Numbered from the stretch's first letter, positions 46,051 through 55,012 are shown. The stretch is DNA of 55,786 bases from Thermodesulfobacteriaceae bacterium (GCA_025062245.1 JANXAD010000008.1:1-55786); one strand, 5' to 3'. Numbers and translations are program-made. The notes: generated from the letters alone by a model not told the origin.

Positions 46051-46968
46051 TTAGTATCTCTCAACCTTAGATTTTACGTAAATAGCCATAAGATTAAAAA
46101 AGAGGGATAATAAAAAAAGTAAAAATCCTGCCGCAAAAATAGAAAGATACTCAAAGGAGAGAAAGGGTAGATCTCCCAAAGCTACTTGAACTATATAACC
46201 TGTAATGGTTTGAACAGGTTCAAGAGGATTAAGAGTAAGATTGGGATACATTCCAGCAGCTACAGCAACTACCATAGTTTCACCTACAGCTCTTGAGGCT
46301 CCAAGTAAATAGGCTGCAATAATTCCAGATTTAGCAGCAGGTATTACTACTCCAAAGGCTGTTTTAAGCTTGGAAGCTCCAAGACTATAAGAAGCCTCTC
46401 TTAAGTAATGTGGAACCCCTCTCAAAGAATCTTCAACTAAGGAAGCAGTAAAGGGAAGAATCATAACTCCTAATACAATACCAGGAGAGAGGGCATTCAT
46501 ACCCTGAACTTCAATATCAAATTTTCTAAAAAACCACTGCAAAAGAGGAGTTACTCCTAAGAGAGCAAAATAGCCATAAACCACAGTGGGAATAGCCTCT
46601 AAGAAGTCTAACCAGGGTTTAACCGCTTCTTTAACTCGATGGGAAGCAAACTCACTAAGATAAACTGCAATAAGGAGTCCTAAGGGAACTGAAATACACA
46701 TAGCAATACCTGCAATAAGAAAGGTTCCACAAAGAAGGGGTAAAATACCAATTTTTTTAGTTACAAAGGTGGGAGTCCACTCTTTTTCGGTAAAAAATCT
46801 AATAAGGGAGGAGGGGAAACCTCCACCCTCAGGATGATTAAAAAATCTTATGGTATCTTCTAATAGAGCTATTACTATTCCAATGGTAACTAAAATTGAA
46901 GTAAAGGCAGTAAGAACTAAAAAACCTTTGAAAATTAAATCTAATTTTTTCTTAGTTTCAATTCTCAT
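46051..46968 (-). CDS. pstC: Phosphate ABC transporter permease PstC
   Basis: Membrane partner of PstA, 305 residues, with an N-terminal helix at about 13-34, a large loop and then five helices. The coupling motif REASYSLGASKLKTAFGVVIPAAKSG and the family segment GASRAVGETMVVAVAAG are visible. It lies 6 bases after pstS. Confidence 0.95.
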   Translation of the reverse strand: MRIETKKKLDLIFKGFLVLTAFTSILVTIGIVIALLEDTIRFFNHPEGGGFPSSLIRFFTEKEWTPTFVTKKIGILPLLCGTFLIAGIAMCISVPLGLLIAVYLSEFASHRVKEAVKPWLDFLEAIPTVVYGYFALLGVTPLLQWFFRKFDIEVQGMNALSPGIVLGVMILPFTASLVEDSLRGVPHYLREASYSLGASKLKTAFGVVIPAAKSGIIAAYLLGASRAVGETMVVAVAAGMYPNLTLNPLEPVQTITGYIVQVALGDLPFLSFEYLSIFAAGFLLFLLSLFFNLMAIYVKSKVERY

Positions 46969-46974
46969 TCTATA

Positions 46975-47985
46975 TTATTCTTTAGCCTCCTTTTTAAGAA
47001 GTTCTTCTATAGTTAAACCTACCTCAGGTTCTCCGCCAAAGACTGTTCCGATTACCCTTTTTTCAAAACGTTTTTTTACTATGTCATAAGCCTTATCAGG
47101 AAGAGGTATGTAACCTACTTGTTTAGAAATTTTTCCTGCGTTTTTAATATAAAATTCTACGAATTCTTTAACCTCTGGTTTTTCAAGAGATTTTACATTG
47201 ATATAAATAAAAAGAGGTCTTGAAAGGGGTTGATATTCTCCAGATTTTACAGTTTCCAAAGAGGGAGTTACACATTTTCCAGTTTTGGGATTTTTAATTT
47301 CTGCAGCTTTTATTTTTCCTTTATTTTCTTCCACATAAGCCAATCCAAAGTAGCAAAGAGCTCCCTTTTCTCTTTGAGCAAATTGAACAAGCACATTATC
47401 ATCTTCAGAAGCTAAGTAATCTCCTCTTTGAGATTTAGCCTTACCCATAATTGCCTCGGTAAAATAATCAAAGGTTCCAGAATCAGAACCAGGTCCACAA
47501 AGTCTTACTTCTTCCTTAGGCCATTTAGGATCCAGATCGGCCCAAGTAAACTTTTTTCCCTGAGATTCGGGTTTCCAAACCTCTTTCAATTGCTCTACCG
47601 TCATGCACTTAGCCCATGTATTTTTAGGATTTATAACCACAGCAAGCCCATCATAGGCTATAGGAAGTTCTAAGTATCTAATATTATTTTGTTTACAATC
47701 TTCCATCTCTTTTTTAAGGATAGGCCTTGAAGCATCATTAATATCCGTTTCTCCTCTGCAAAACTTTTTAAAACCTCCACCAGTTCCTGAAATACCCACG
47801 GTAACCTTAACTTCTCCCTTTTTAGCTTTTTGAAACTCCTCAGCCACACCTTCCGAAATAGGATAAACCGTTGAAGAACCATCAATTTTAATAATTTTTG
47901 AGGCCTCACCCTTAGCAACTAATCCTAAAATACTAAAACCTACTAAAAAACTACCTAAAAACTTTTGGATTCCCTTTTTCTTCAT
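46975..47985 (-). CDS. pstS: Phosphate-binding periplasmic protein PstS
   Basis: Periplasmic phosphate receptor. The 336 residues begin with a signal peptide (KKK, hydrophobic 9-25, cleavage near residue 28 before [17 protein letters not shown]). Phosphate-binding loops GISGTGGGF and [10 protein letters not shown] are intact. No lipobox Cys, so it is soluble. A good GGAGGT site precedes it, and four tandem 11-bp repeats lie 44 bases upstream, so phosphate starvation control is likely. Confidence 0.96.
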   Translation of the reverse strand: MKKKGIQKFLGSFLVGFSILGLVAKGEASKIIKIDGSSTVYPISEGVAEEFQKAKKGEVKVTVGISGTGGGFKKFCRGETDINDASRPILKKEMEDCKQNNIRYLELPIAYDGLAVVINPKNTWAKCMTVEQLKEVWKPESQGKKFTWADLDPKWPKEEVRLCGPGSDSGTFDYFTEAIMGKAKSQRGDYLASEDDNVLVQFAQREKGALCYFGLAYVEENKGKIKAAEIKNPKTGKCVTPSLETVKSGEYQPLSRPLFIYINVKSLEKPEVKEFVEFYIKNAGKISKQVGYIPLPDKAYDIVKKRFEKRVIGTVFGGEPEVGLTIEELLKKEAKE

Positions 47986-48029
47986 ACTATACCTCCGCTA
48001 TGATTGGTTTTGATTTAAATAATAAGAGA

Positions 48030-48073
48030 GGAATCTTAAAAGGAGTTTAAAGAAAGTTTAAATTTATGTTAAA
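48030..48073 (-). promoter_or_regulatory. Four tandem 11-bp repeats upstream of pstS, Pho-box-like
   Basis: On the minus strand four contiguous 11-mers read TTTAACATAAA, TTTAAACTTTC, TTTAAACTCCT and TTTAAGATTCC, each starting TTTAA. PhoB/PhoP binding sites are direct repeats with 11-bp period, and TTAACA is the Gram-positive PhoP box core. AT-rich TTATTA, usable as a -10, follows about 5 bases downstream (48021-48026 on the plus strand). The regulator itself is not in the window. Confidence 0.7.
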
Positions 48074-48092
48074 ACTTTCTGAGTGTTTTTCT

Positions 48093-48503
48093 CTAAGTTC
48101 TAAGGAGTTCTTTCAATTTTTCTAAAATTTTTTCAGCTTTATGAAGGGCCCTTTGAGCATCTTCTTCATCGTAGACCTCTGAGGGAATAGCATCATCAGG
48201 AAGCACATCAGGATATCTGGTGGGAATATAATACTTATCAAGGGATTTAGCAAGGGGTAAAAGTTCCTTTAATTGGAGATAAAAGTTTGAGGCGATCTGT
48301 AAAAGGGAACCAACAGAGTGGCCCCATACTTCTTCACATCCACAGGCAAATAGTATAGCTTTAACAGCTTTTTCAGCGGCTTGTTGAGCTAAAAAACAAC
48401 AAAGATTAAAACTACCCCATTGAAAAGCCTTCCTAGCATCCTCCAGATCATATTCTGCTTGCTTAAGCCATTTATTAGCTATTTCTTGAAGGTTTCCTTT
48501 CAT
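48093..48503 (-). CDS. HEPN-domain protein
   Basis: A 136-residue all-helical protein. WLKQAEYDLEDARKAFQWGSFNLCCFLAQQAAEKAVKAIL is split over two helices typical of the PF05168 HEPN fold, and GHSVGSLLQIA follows. The RNase motif RX4-6H of HepT-type toxins is not evident. It overlaps the nucleotidyltransferase gene by 29 bases. Together they form an MNT/HEPN pair, often a toxin-antitoxin or abortive-infection module. The 3' end lies 20 bases from the pst repeats. Confidence 0.85.
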   Translation of the reverse strand: MKGNLQEIANKWLKQAEYDLEDARKAFQWGSFNLCCFLAQQAAEKAVKAILFACGCEEVWGHSVGSLLQIASNFYLQLKELLPLAKSLDKYYIPTRYPDVLPDDAIPSEVYDEEDAQRALHKAEKILEKLKELLRT

Positions 48504-48873
48504 AAATAATTATTCCTTCTTGAAGAGCCCTTTTGATAAAGGGATTAGAAATTTTCATTTTTTCTATTTCTTCCGGGGTGTAAACCAGAATATCAACAGG
48601 GATATCGGGATCTAAAATACTGTAAGCCATCTCTAAGCGATCTAAAAAATGAGAAGGTATTTCCTCTTTAATAATTATTAGGTCAAGATCACTTCCTTTA
48701 TGTAATTCCTCTCTCACTAAAGAACCAAAAAGAATAACTTTTAAGGGATCATAAAGGGGAAATTTTTTTTGGAGCTTTTTAAGCCCCTCAATCAAATATT
48801 CCCTTCTCTTTTTAGAAAGACCAAACCTTACCTTCATAGAAGGTAATTTTACCCAAATCTTAGGAAAGTTCAA
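48475..48873 (-). CDS. MNT-type nucleotidyltransferase
   Basis: A minimal nucleotidyltransferase of about 120-132 residues, with the catalytic GS..SDLDLIII motif (LFGSLVREELHKGSDLDL). It partners the overlapping HEPN protein; in characterised pairs the MNT protein adds nucleotides to the HEPN partner and neutralises it. The start is ambiguous: TTG at 48873 or ATG at 48837, neither with a clear ribosome site. Confidence 0.85.
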   Translation of the reverse strand: MNFPKIWVKLPSMKVRFGLSKKRREYLIEGLKKLQKKFPLYDPLKVILFGSLVREELHKGSDLDLIIIKEEIPSHFLDRLEMAYSILDPDIPVDILVYTPEEIEKMKISNPFIKRALQEGIIIYERKPSRNS

Positions 48874-48909
48874 GTTTAATTTTACATAATATATCTTATC
48901 GGAAGTAAT

Positions 48910-50106
48910 TTAAATTTCTCTCAAAATAACCTCCTTAAAAAGACTTCGGAGCATATTTAAAGTTTCAGCCTGAAGATTACAGGTTCTATTTACCACACAA
49001 GATATGCTTTTATACCTTCTCTTTCTATATAGGTCTCCGTCGTTTCCTACCTGAATACAAAATCTCTCTACTTCTTCATCAGAAGCTTTTATAATTTCCA
49101 CGGAATTAAAATCAAAGGGATGCCAAAATTTGAAGTAGTTTACATACCATACTCCCTTTTTAACTAAGTCCCTTTCTACCATCTCTTGATCAAGAACTGC
49201 CACAACTTCTTTAGGCCACTCTATGTATTCTCTACTCTGAAAACACTGCCTGCAACCATAAAAGGTTATAATTTCTCTACTTTCTGGAATTTTAATTTTA
49301 TGTCTCCCAAAGTAAACTATACACTTAGGACACACTAATTTTTCAAAGTTTTGACTAAAACTTTTGGTAGTTTCGTAACTGATATTTTTTAAAAGATGTA
49401 ATAATATTGACTTTAAGTGAGGATTAAATAATTCTTTCTTTAAATGTTTAACCGTTTCTCCTCCCAGGTTTAATAGGGTTTGACAGGCTATAAACCGTTT
49501 TTTCCAATCCTCACTTTCTAAATAGGAAAGAAGTTTTTCAACTGAGGAAAACCCTTTTTGGATTTCTTCAAGGGAAGTCAAAATTTCTTTAACCTCTCTG
49601 TTAGCGAAGTAAGAAAGTGCCTTTTTAACTTCTGACAGAGGAGGGCGACTCTTCCACCAAAAAAATAAGTATCTTTTCTCAAAGATGTATTCTTTTCCTT
49701 GATCTATGTTATAAAAAGCTGTTATTATGGCAAAAAGACCTCCTACAAACATGAAGGTTAACCAGACTATAAGGCCTACAACTGTTCCCATTCCTAAACC
49801 AATAAAAACTGGAGTTGGAGAGTTAATGGCTAATCCTATCATCAAGCCTCCAAAAAATCCTAAAAGTAATCCTCCCACTCCAAAAGTTAATCCCAGAAAA
49901 AACCCTGGAGATAGTCCTAAGGATAGGCTACCTAAAAACCGTTTTTGCTCTTTATGGGAAACAAAAAGGGTTAAGAAGGAAATCAAATTTTTCCACTGCC
50001 AAGTTTTAAAGTTTATTAACCAAAAAAGAAAACCACTTAAAGCTCCTATAAGCATACCCTTTTCTATAAAAGGAACTAAGGCTTCCCAGACTATATAGGA
50101 AATCAC
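48910..50106 (-). CDS. Membrane protein with helical-repeat region and cysteine motif, function unknown
   Basis: Unrecognised protein, 398 residues from a GTG at 50106. Three or four Gly-rich membrane helices (about 15-32, 60-95, 97-130) are followed by a helical stretch (160-240, HEAT-like). Then comes CPKC..CRQC (zinc-ribbon spacing) and a C-terminal domain with VERFCIQVGNDGDLYRKRRY. The GTG has no ribosome site and the same frame stays open 74 codons further upstream, so this is probably the truncated reading of a longer, frameshifted gene. Confidence 0.6.
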   Translation of the reverse strand: MISYIVWEALVPFIEKGMLIGALSGFLFWLINFKTWQWKNLISFLTLFVSHKEQKRFLGSLSLGLSPGFFLGLTFGVGGLLLGFFGGLMIGLAINSPTPVFIGLGMGTVVGLIVWLTFMFVGGLFAIITAFYNIDQGKEYIFEKRYLFFWWKSRPPLSEVKKALSYFANREVKEILTSLEEIQKGFSSVEKLLSYLESEDWKKRFIACQTLLNLGGETVKHLKKELFNPHLKSILLHLLKNISYETTKSFSQNFEKLVCPKCIVYFGRHKIKIPESREIITFYGCRQCFQSREYIEWPKEVVAVLDQEMVERDLVKKGVWYVNYFKFWHPFDFNSVEIIKASDEEVERFCIQVGNDGDLYRKRRYKSISCVVNRTCNLQAETLNMLRSLFKEVILREI

Positions 50107-50327
50107 CTCATCTCCTAACTCTAAATTAGTAAAAATAAGACCTACTAATGTTCCACCTATGATACCAAAATAAGAGACACTGATAAATAAAAAAATTAAT
50201 AAAGCTGGAAGTTTAGCAGAACGGTTAGCAAGTAATTCAAATAAAAACTCAGCATATTCTTTATCTTCACAATTTTTCCACTCTCGCCAAAGAACCTTTC
50301 TTGCTCTCCTTAAAGTAAATCTCTCAT
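50107..50327 (-). pseudogene. Out-of-frame 5' end of the membrane protein gene
   Basis: An ATG at 50325-50327 with a perfect AAGGAGGTG ribosome site starts a frame that stops after five codons (TAA at 50310-50312). In the neighbouring frame, continuous with the gene below, codons from about 50325 read RRARKVLWREWKNCEDK, then a membrane helix LPALLIFLFISVSYFGIIGG. The gene therefore appears to begin at 50327, with one frameshift within the first ~15 bases. It could be a mutation, a sequence error or programmed slippage. Confidence 0.6.
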
Positions 50328-50452
50328 GGGCTTTGCACCTCCTTAATCTTTAAGACCTTAAAACCATAATCTTCAGCTGAGTGGATAGTTATTATTTTAA
50401 GATAAATTACAACTTAAGTCAATTTAGTCAAATCCCTCGATATTATAAAATT

Positions 50453-51277
50453 TTAAAAATTTTCTGGTCCCAAAAGTTCTTCTAACCTTTTAGCCAGCTC
50501 CTTTGCCATTTTAAAGTATTTCAAGAAAGCCTCTTCAGCCTCTTTATAATTGTTTTGGTTAAAAGTTTGGGTTAATAATTTGCAATTTTGATAAAATATT
50601 CTTCTCATTTTCTTACCCAAAGGGTTATCTAATTGAATTTTAGCATATAGTTTCTCATCTTGATAAGCAAATCTTTTTAAAATATGAAGTTGTCTTTCAA
50701 AACTGGGAGGAGAAAGATTAATTATGTCCTCTAAAGGATAGGATAGGTCTTTTATTATTTTAGCTAAAATTATGAGCCAAAAATGATTAAGAACTTGAGA
50801 AAGAGCAATAATTTGGTCGTGTTTTTGAGGACTAACTTCAACTAATTTTACTCCCTCTGGTAAAAAAGTTTCCTTAAACCAAGAATAACAATTCTTCCCT
50901 CTTACCCGATAAAGGACGATAATTTTATTTCTTAAACTTTTTTCGTAAGGACCAAAAAGCGGATGGGTAGCTAAAATTTCTCCCCTTTTTAAAAACTTTT
51001 TCATTACTCTTACTGGTTCAACTTTTAAAGAACAGATATCCAAAATCCAGTGGTGTGGCTTTACATAATTCCCAATTTCCTCTACTACTTGAGGAAAGGT
51101 TTCCATAGGGACAGAAAGGAGGATAACCTTACTCTGTTTTAAGAGTTCAACCTTACTTAAACCTTCGTTGAGATCAGAAATCAAAACTTTATAGCCCTTT
51201 TTTTCAAAAAAGGCTTTAAAAAAATTGCCCATCTTTCCAGCACCGCCAATAATACCAATAGTAAAATTTTCCTCCAT
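50453..51277 (-). CDS. tyrA: Prephenate dehydrogenase
   Basis: NAD(P)-dependent enzyme converting prephenate to 4-hydroxyphenylpyruvate for tyrosine. The 274 residues have the Rossmann motif GIIGGAGKMGNFF, the segment SVPMETFPQVV and the catalytic ATHPLFGP histidine, then a helical dimerisation domain. No chorismate mutase or ACT domain is fused. It lies 22 bases after recG. No other aromatic pathway genes adjoin, though trpC is in the window. Confidence 0.88.
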   Translation of the reverse strand: MEENFTIGIIGGAGKMGNFFKAFFEKKGYKVLISDLNEGLSKVELLKQSKVILLSVPMETFPQVVEEIGNYVKPHHWILDICSLKVEPVRVMKKFLKRGEILATHPLFGPYEKSLRNKIIVLYRVRGKNCYSWFKETFLPEGVKLVEVSPQKHDQIIALSQVLNHFWLIILAKIIKDLSYPLEDIINLSPPSFERQLHILKRFAYQDEKLYAKIQLDNPLGKKMRRIFYQNCKLLTQTFNQNNYKEAEEAFLKYFKMAKELAKRLEELLGPENF

Positions 51278-51299
51278 AGGTCTCTTCTCCCTTTCGTTT

Positions 51300-53711
51300 T
51301 TAGGCTATCTCCGAAAGCTTAAGCCTTTCTTTCCATCTTTTCAAAAGTTCTTCTTTAAGTAAGGGATAGTTTTTAAGTTCAGGATCCCTTTCTAAAAGTT
51401 TAAAAGCAGCCTCTCTGGCTAAAAGGAGTATCTCATAATCCCTTATTAAATCAGCCTTTCTAAATTCTAAATAGCCCGATTGTTTAGTTCCAAGGAATTC
51501 GCCAGGACCTCTTAATTTTAAATCCTCTTCAGCAATTCTAAATCCGTCGTTGGTTTCGCATAGAATTTGAAGTCTTTTAAAGGCTTCAGAATTCATACTC
51601 ACTTTATGAGCGATAAGAAAACAATAGGACTGTGCCGAACCTCTTCCTACCCTTCCTCTTAATTGATGAAGTTGAGAAAGTCCAAATCTTTCTGCATGTT
51701 CAATAACCATAACTGTAGCTTCAGGAACATCAACTCCTACTTCAACTACTGTGGTAGAAACTAAAATTTGAAATTCCCTTCTCTTAAAAGCATGCATAAT
51801 TTTTTCCTTTTCTAAGGAGCTTAATCTTCCGTGTAAAATTTCTATTTTAAATTCGGGAAAAACGCTCTTTTTCAAATACTCTCCGTAAGTAAGCACTGCT
51901 TGTAATTCTAATTTTTCTGATTCTTCAATAAGAGGAAGAATAAAATAGGCCTGATATCCCTTTTTTAATTCTCTACGAACCTCTTCATAGGCTTTAGGCC
52001 GGTTATATTCTAAAAACAATTTAGTAATGATAGGTTTTCTTCCTTCAGGCATTTCATTAATTATAGATAGATCAAGATCTCCATAGATGGTAAGAGCTAA
52101 GGTCCGAGGAATGGGAGTTGCAGTCATTACTAAGGTATCAGGAGTAACTCCCTTAGCTTTTTCTCTTAAGGCTGCCCTTTGAAGTACTCCAAAACGGTGT
52201 TGTTCATCTATAATGACTAATCCCAGTTTTTTAAAATCTACTTTTTCTTGAAAAAGAGCATGTGTCCCTATAACAAAATTTACATAACCAAGAGAAATTC
52301 CATAGTAAATTTCTTTTTTGCGAGAAGGAGGAACACCTCCGGTTAAAAGAGCCACATTAATTCCCATTAGTTGAGCATACTGTCTAAAGTTTTGATAATG
52401 CTGTTCAGCTAATATTTCTGTTGGAGCCATAAGAGCCACTTGATAACCATTTTCTATTGCTATAAGGGCTGCTACAAAAGCTACTACAGTTTTGCCACAT
52501 CCCACATCCCCTTGAAGAAGCCTATTCATAGGAACCGGCTTTTTCATATCTCCCTTTATCTCTTCTATAACCCTCTTTTGAGCAGAAGTAAGTTTGAAGG
52601 GTATTTTCTTAATAAATTTTTCTACTAACCTACTTTCGGTCTTAAAAGCTATTCCCTTTTCTTTTTTTATTTTTCCCTTTCTTAAAGCTAAAGCTAACTC
52701 TAAAAAGAAAAACTCATCAAAAACTAAACTTTTGTAATAAGGATTTGGTTGAGTCTTTAAAGTTAAAAGATCCTCCCTTTTATCAGGAAAGTGAAGATTT
52801 TTAATAGCTTCTTTTAGGGGTAAAAGCTTGTACTTTTTTAAAATTTCTTCTGGAATGGGGCTATCTAAATATTTTACATAGGTTTCAACCACTTGAAACA
52901 TAAGTTTTCTAAAATATTTATCTGAAACTCCTTCTACTGAAGAATATATAGGAACTACTCTTCCAAATTCTAAATTCAACTTTTCCTTATCTTTCTCTTC
53001 AATAAGTTCAGGATGAACTATTTCCCACGATCTTCCAAAGCGAGAAACCTCTCCAATCACATAAAATTTTTTACCTGGCACTAATAAACTTTTTAAAAAT
53101 TTTTCATTAAAGTTAAACCATTTTAAAGTTAAAAAGCCTGTTCCGTCAGTAAGAATAGCTAAAAAGACCCTTCTTGTAGAAAGATAGGAAACTCCACTTT
53201 TTAAAATTTCTCCCAGAATAACTGTAGTTTCTCCCTCCTTTAAATTACTTATAAGTTTTACCTCCCTTCTATCTTCGTAATCCCGAGGAATAAAAAATAA
53301 CAAATCTTCTATGGTTTTTATTTCCTTTTTTTCTAAACTTTTAGCTATTTTAGGTCCGATTCCCTTTATAATGGTAAGGGGCTGTTTTAAAATTTTCTGG
53401 TGAGCTTGATACTCTTCATAGCTAATCGGTTCTTGAGGTTTTTCTTGATTTTTTAAAATTTCTATAATTCTTAAAATCCTTCTTTTTTTTTCTTCTAAGT
53501 CTGAACTTTCTAGCCCAGAAGCTAATTTCAATAATTCATTTTTTTGTGTTAAAAAAATCTCAGAGGGGGCATTATTTATAAGAGAAATTAAAACTTTTTC
53601 TAAACCTTTAGCTTTAGGTAAATTGGCAAAATTATTTTTAGAGACATAAATTAAAGGTCTTAAAACTTTTTCTAACCAAGAATCAAAATTCATGTTTGTA
53701 GCCCTATTCAT
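51300..53711 (-). CDS. recG: ATP-dependent DNA helicase RecG
   Basis: Branch-migrating helicase that remodels stalled forks and Holliday junctions. The 803 residues start with an N-terminal extension before the wedge (OB) domain, as in several thermophiles. Helicase motifs LLQGDVGCGKTVVA, DEQHRFGV, TATPIPRTLALTI and GRVGRG are intact, followed by the TRG motif region and the helical C-terminus (ELLKRWKERLKLSEIA). A shorter start at residue 7 (53693) is possible. Confidence 0.96.
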   Translation of the reverse strand: MNRATNMNFDSWLEKVLRPLIYVSKNNFANLPKAKGLEKVLISLINNAPSEIFLTQKNELLKLASGLESSDLEEKKRRILRIIEILKNQEKPQEPISYEEYQAHQKILKQPLTIIKGIGPKIAKSLEKKEIKTIEDLLFFIPRDYEDRREVKLISNLKEGETTVILGEILKSGVSYLSTRRVFLAILTDGTGFLTLKWFNFNEKFLKSLLVPGKKFYVIGEVSRFGRSWEIVHPELIEEKDKEKLNLEFGRVVPIYSSVEGVSDKYFRKLMFQVVETYVKYLDSPIPEEILKKYKLLPLKEAIKNLHFPDKREDLLTLKTQPNPYYKSLVFDEFFFLELALALRKGKIKKEKGIAFKTESRLVEKFIKKIPFKLTSAQKRVIEEIKGDMKKPVPMNRLLQGDVGCGKTVVAFVAALIAIENGYQVALMAPTEILAEQHYQNFRQYAQLMGINVALLTGGVPPSRKKEIYYGISLGYVNFVIGTHALFQEKVDFKKLGLVIIDEQHRFGVLQRAALREKAKGVTPDTLVMTATPIPRTLALTIYGDLDLSIINEMPEGRKPIITKLFLEYNRPKAYEEVRRELKKGYQAYFILPLIEESEKLELQAVLTYGEYLKKSVFPEFKIEILHGRLSSLEKEKIMHAFKRREFQILVSTTVVEVGVDVPEATVMVIEHAERFGLSQLHQLRGRVGRGSAQSYCFLIAHKVSMNSEAFKRLQILCETNDGFRIAEEDLKLRGPGEFLGTKQSGYLEFRKADLIRDYEILLLAREAAFKLLERDPELKNYPLLKEELLKRWKERLKLSEIA

Positions 53712-53720
53712 AGGTCAATC

Positions 53721-54602
53721 CTAAATTTTGGGAAAACTTAAGTAGTAAGTGAGTATAGAGTTAGCAAAGTTCTCTTCCATAAGTTTTCTCAATTTGTACG
53801 CCTTTTCAAGATTTCCATACTTTAAAGCTCCTTTATAGAATATGTTATACTTTTTTACCAGCTCTTTCCAGAGCAAAAATTTTTGTTCTAAGTTTAGCTC
53901 TTTTTGATAATTCTTAAAGAGTTTGATTAAAGCTAAAAAGCGATAATAATCTAAACCTTTGGTAGAAGAAAGTTGGTCTTCCCTTCCACCGCTTTTAACT
54001 ACTAAAGGTTCCTTTATAAGTCCTACTGGCATTTTTAATGAAACCCTCAACCAAAATTCATAGTCTTCACATACCCAAAATTCTTCGTCAAAATATCCAA
54101 CCTCTTCAAAAACCTCTCTTTTAATCATCACTGTGGACATAGAAACCACACAAAGTTTAAGAGCTCTATCAAAAAACCAACCTTGAGCTTTGCGATGTAT
54201 CCTTTTAGGATAGATTCTTTTTTCTCCTTTGAACCAAATTTCCTCTGTTTGAACTAATTTATATTCAGGATATTTTTCTAAAAATTCAATTTGCTTTTCA
54301 AGTTTCTGAGGCAGAAAATAGTCGTCACTGTCTAAAAAACAAATCAAAGGTCCCTTAGCCTTTTTTAAACCTGTATTTCTGGCGTGAGAAACGCCCTTTC
54401 TATGTTTTTTAACATAAATTAGAGGATATTTAGATACTAAGTAGGAAGTTTTATCGGTAGAACCATCATCCACAACAATAAGTTCCCAGTCTTTAAAAGT
54501 TTGGGAAAGAACACTTTCTATACTTTTAAAAAGAAGATAGGCTCTGTTATAGGTAGGAATAATAACACTAACTAAAGGAGTAATTTTTCTACAAGACCTC
54601 AT
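53721..54602 (-). CDS. Family 2 glycosyltransferase
   Basis: Transfers a sugar from an activated donor in surface polysaccharide or glycoprotein synthesis. The 293 residues begin VSVIIPTYNR and include ELIVVDDGSTD and the DxD-type LDSDDYF, with the VCEDYEFWLRV segment giving the catalytic Glu-Asp. There is no membrane segment. It is isolated from other glycan genes, so its product is unknown. Confidence 0.88.
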   Translation of the reverse strand: MRSCRKITPLVSVIIPTYNRAYLLFKSIESVLSQTFKDWELIVVDDGSTDKTSYLVSKYPLIYVKKHRKGVSHARNTGLKKAKGPLICFLDSDDYFLPQKLEKQIEFLEKYPEYKLVQTEEIWFKGEKRIYPKRIHRKAQGWFFDRALKLCVVSMSTVMIKREVFEEVGYFDEEFWVCEDYEFWLRVSLKMPVGLIKEPLVVKSGGREDQLSSTKGLDYYRFLALIKLFKNYQKELNLEQKFLLWKELVKKYNIFYKGALKYGNLEKAYKLRKLMEENFANSILTYYLSFPKI

Positions 54603-54624
54603 CTTACTTTTTTTTCACTTTAGC

Positions 54625-54652
54625 TTGAAAATTTTTTAAAATTATATAATAT
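54625..54652 (+). promoter_or_regulatory. Candidate promoter for the GYD-domain gene
   Basis: TTGAAA (54625-54630), 16 bases, then TAATAT (54647-54652) precedes the ATG at 54684, which has a strong AGGAGGTGG ribosome site. The region is divergent from the glycosyltransferase. Confidence 0.4.
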
Positions 54653-54683
54653 AAAAATAAATCTAAATATTAGGAGGTGGATT

Positions 54684-54971
54684 ATGCCTATTTATGTAAT
54701 TTTAAGTAAACTTACAGATGATGGAAGGGAAACTATAAAGGATAATCCTTTTAGAATCTTTGAAGTTAACAAGGAAATTGAAGAAATGGGAGTGAAGGTG
54801 CTTCAACAATATGCTGTTCTTGGGCCCTATGATTTTGTAAATATTGTAGAAGCTCCTAATAATGAAGCGATCGTAAAAATGTCTATTGAATTAGGTTCAA
54901 GGGGTACAGTAGAATTAATGAGTCTTCCTGCTATTCCTGTGGAAGAACTTTTAAAAATAATTAAGAAATAA
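54684..54971 (+). CDS. GYD-domain protein
   Basis: A 95-residue ferredoxin-like-fold protein of the GYD family, named for a motif seen here as VLGPYDFVNIVEAPN; the pattern YVILSKLTDDGRETIK at the N-terminus is typical. Function unknown. It has its own promoter, strong ribosome site and strong terminator, suggesting a well-expressed single-gene unit. Confidence 0.88.
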   Translation: MPIYVILSKLTDDGRETIKDNPFRIFEVNKEIEEMGVKVLQQYAVLGPYDFVNIVEAPNNEAIVKMSIELGSRGTVELMSLPAIPVEELLKIIKK

Positions 54972-54979
54972 AAAACTAA

Positions 54980-55010
54980 GATGAAGGGGCTTAAAGCCCC
55001 TTCATCTTAT
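54980..55010 (+). terminator. Intrinsic terminator after the GYD-domain gene
   Basis: GATGAAGGGGCTT (54980-54992) pairs with AAGCCCCTTCATC, giving a 12-bp stem with a very small loop, ending about 55006. T residues follow. It is GC-rich in an AT-rich setting. Confidence 0.85.
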
Positions 55011-55012
55011 AA

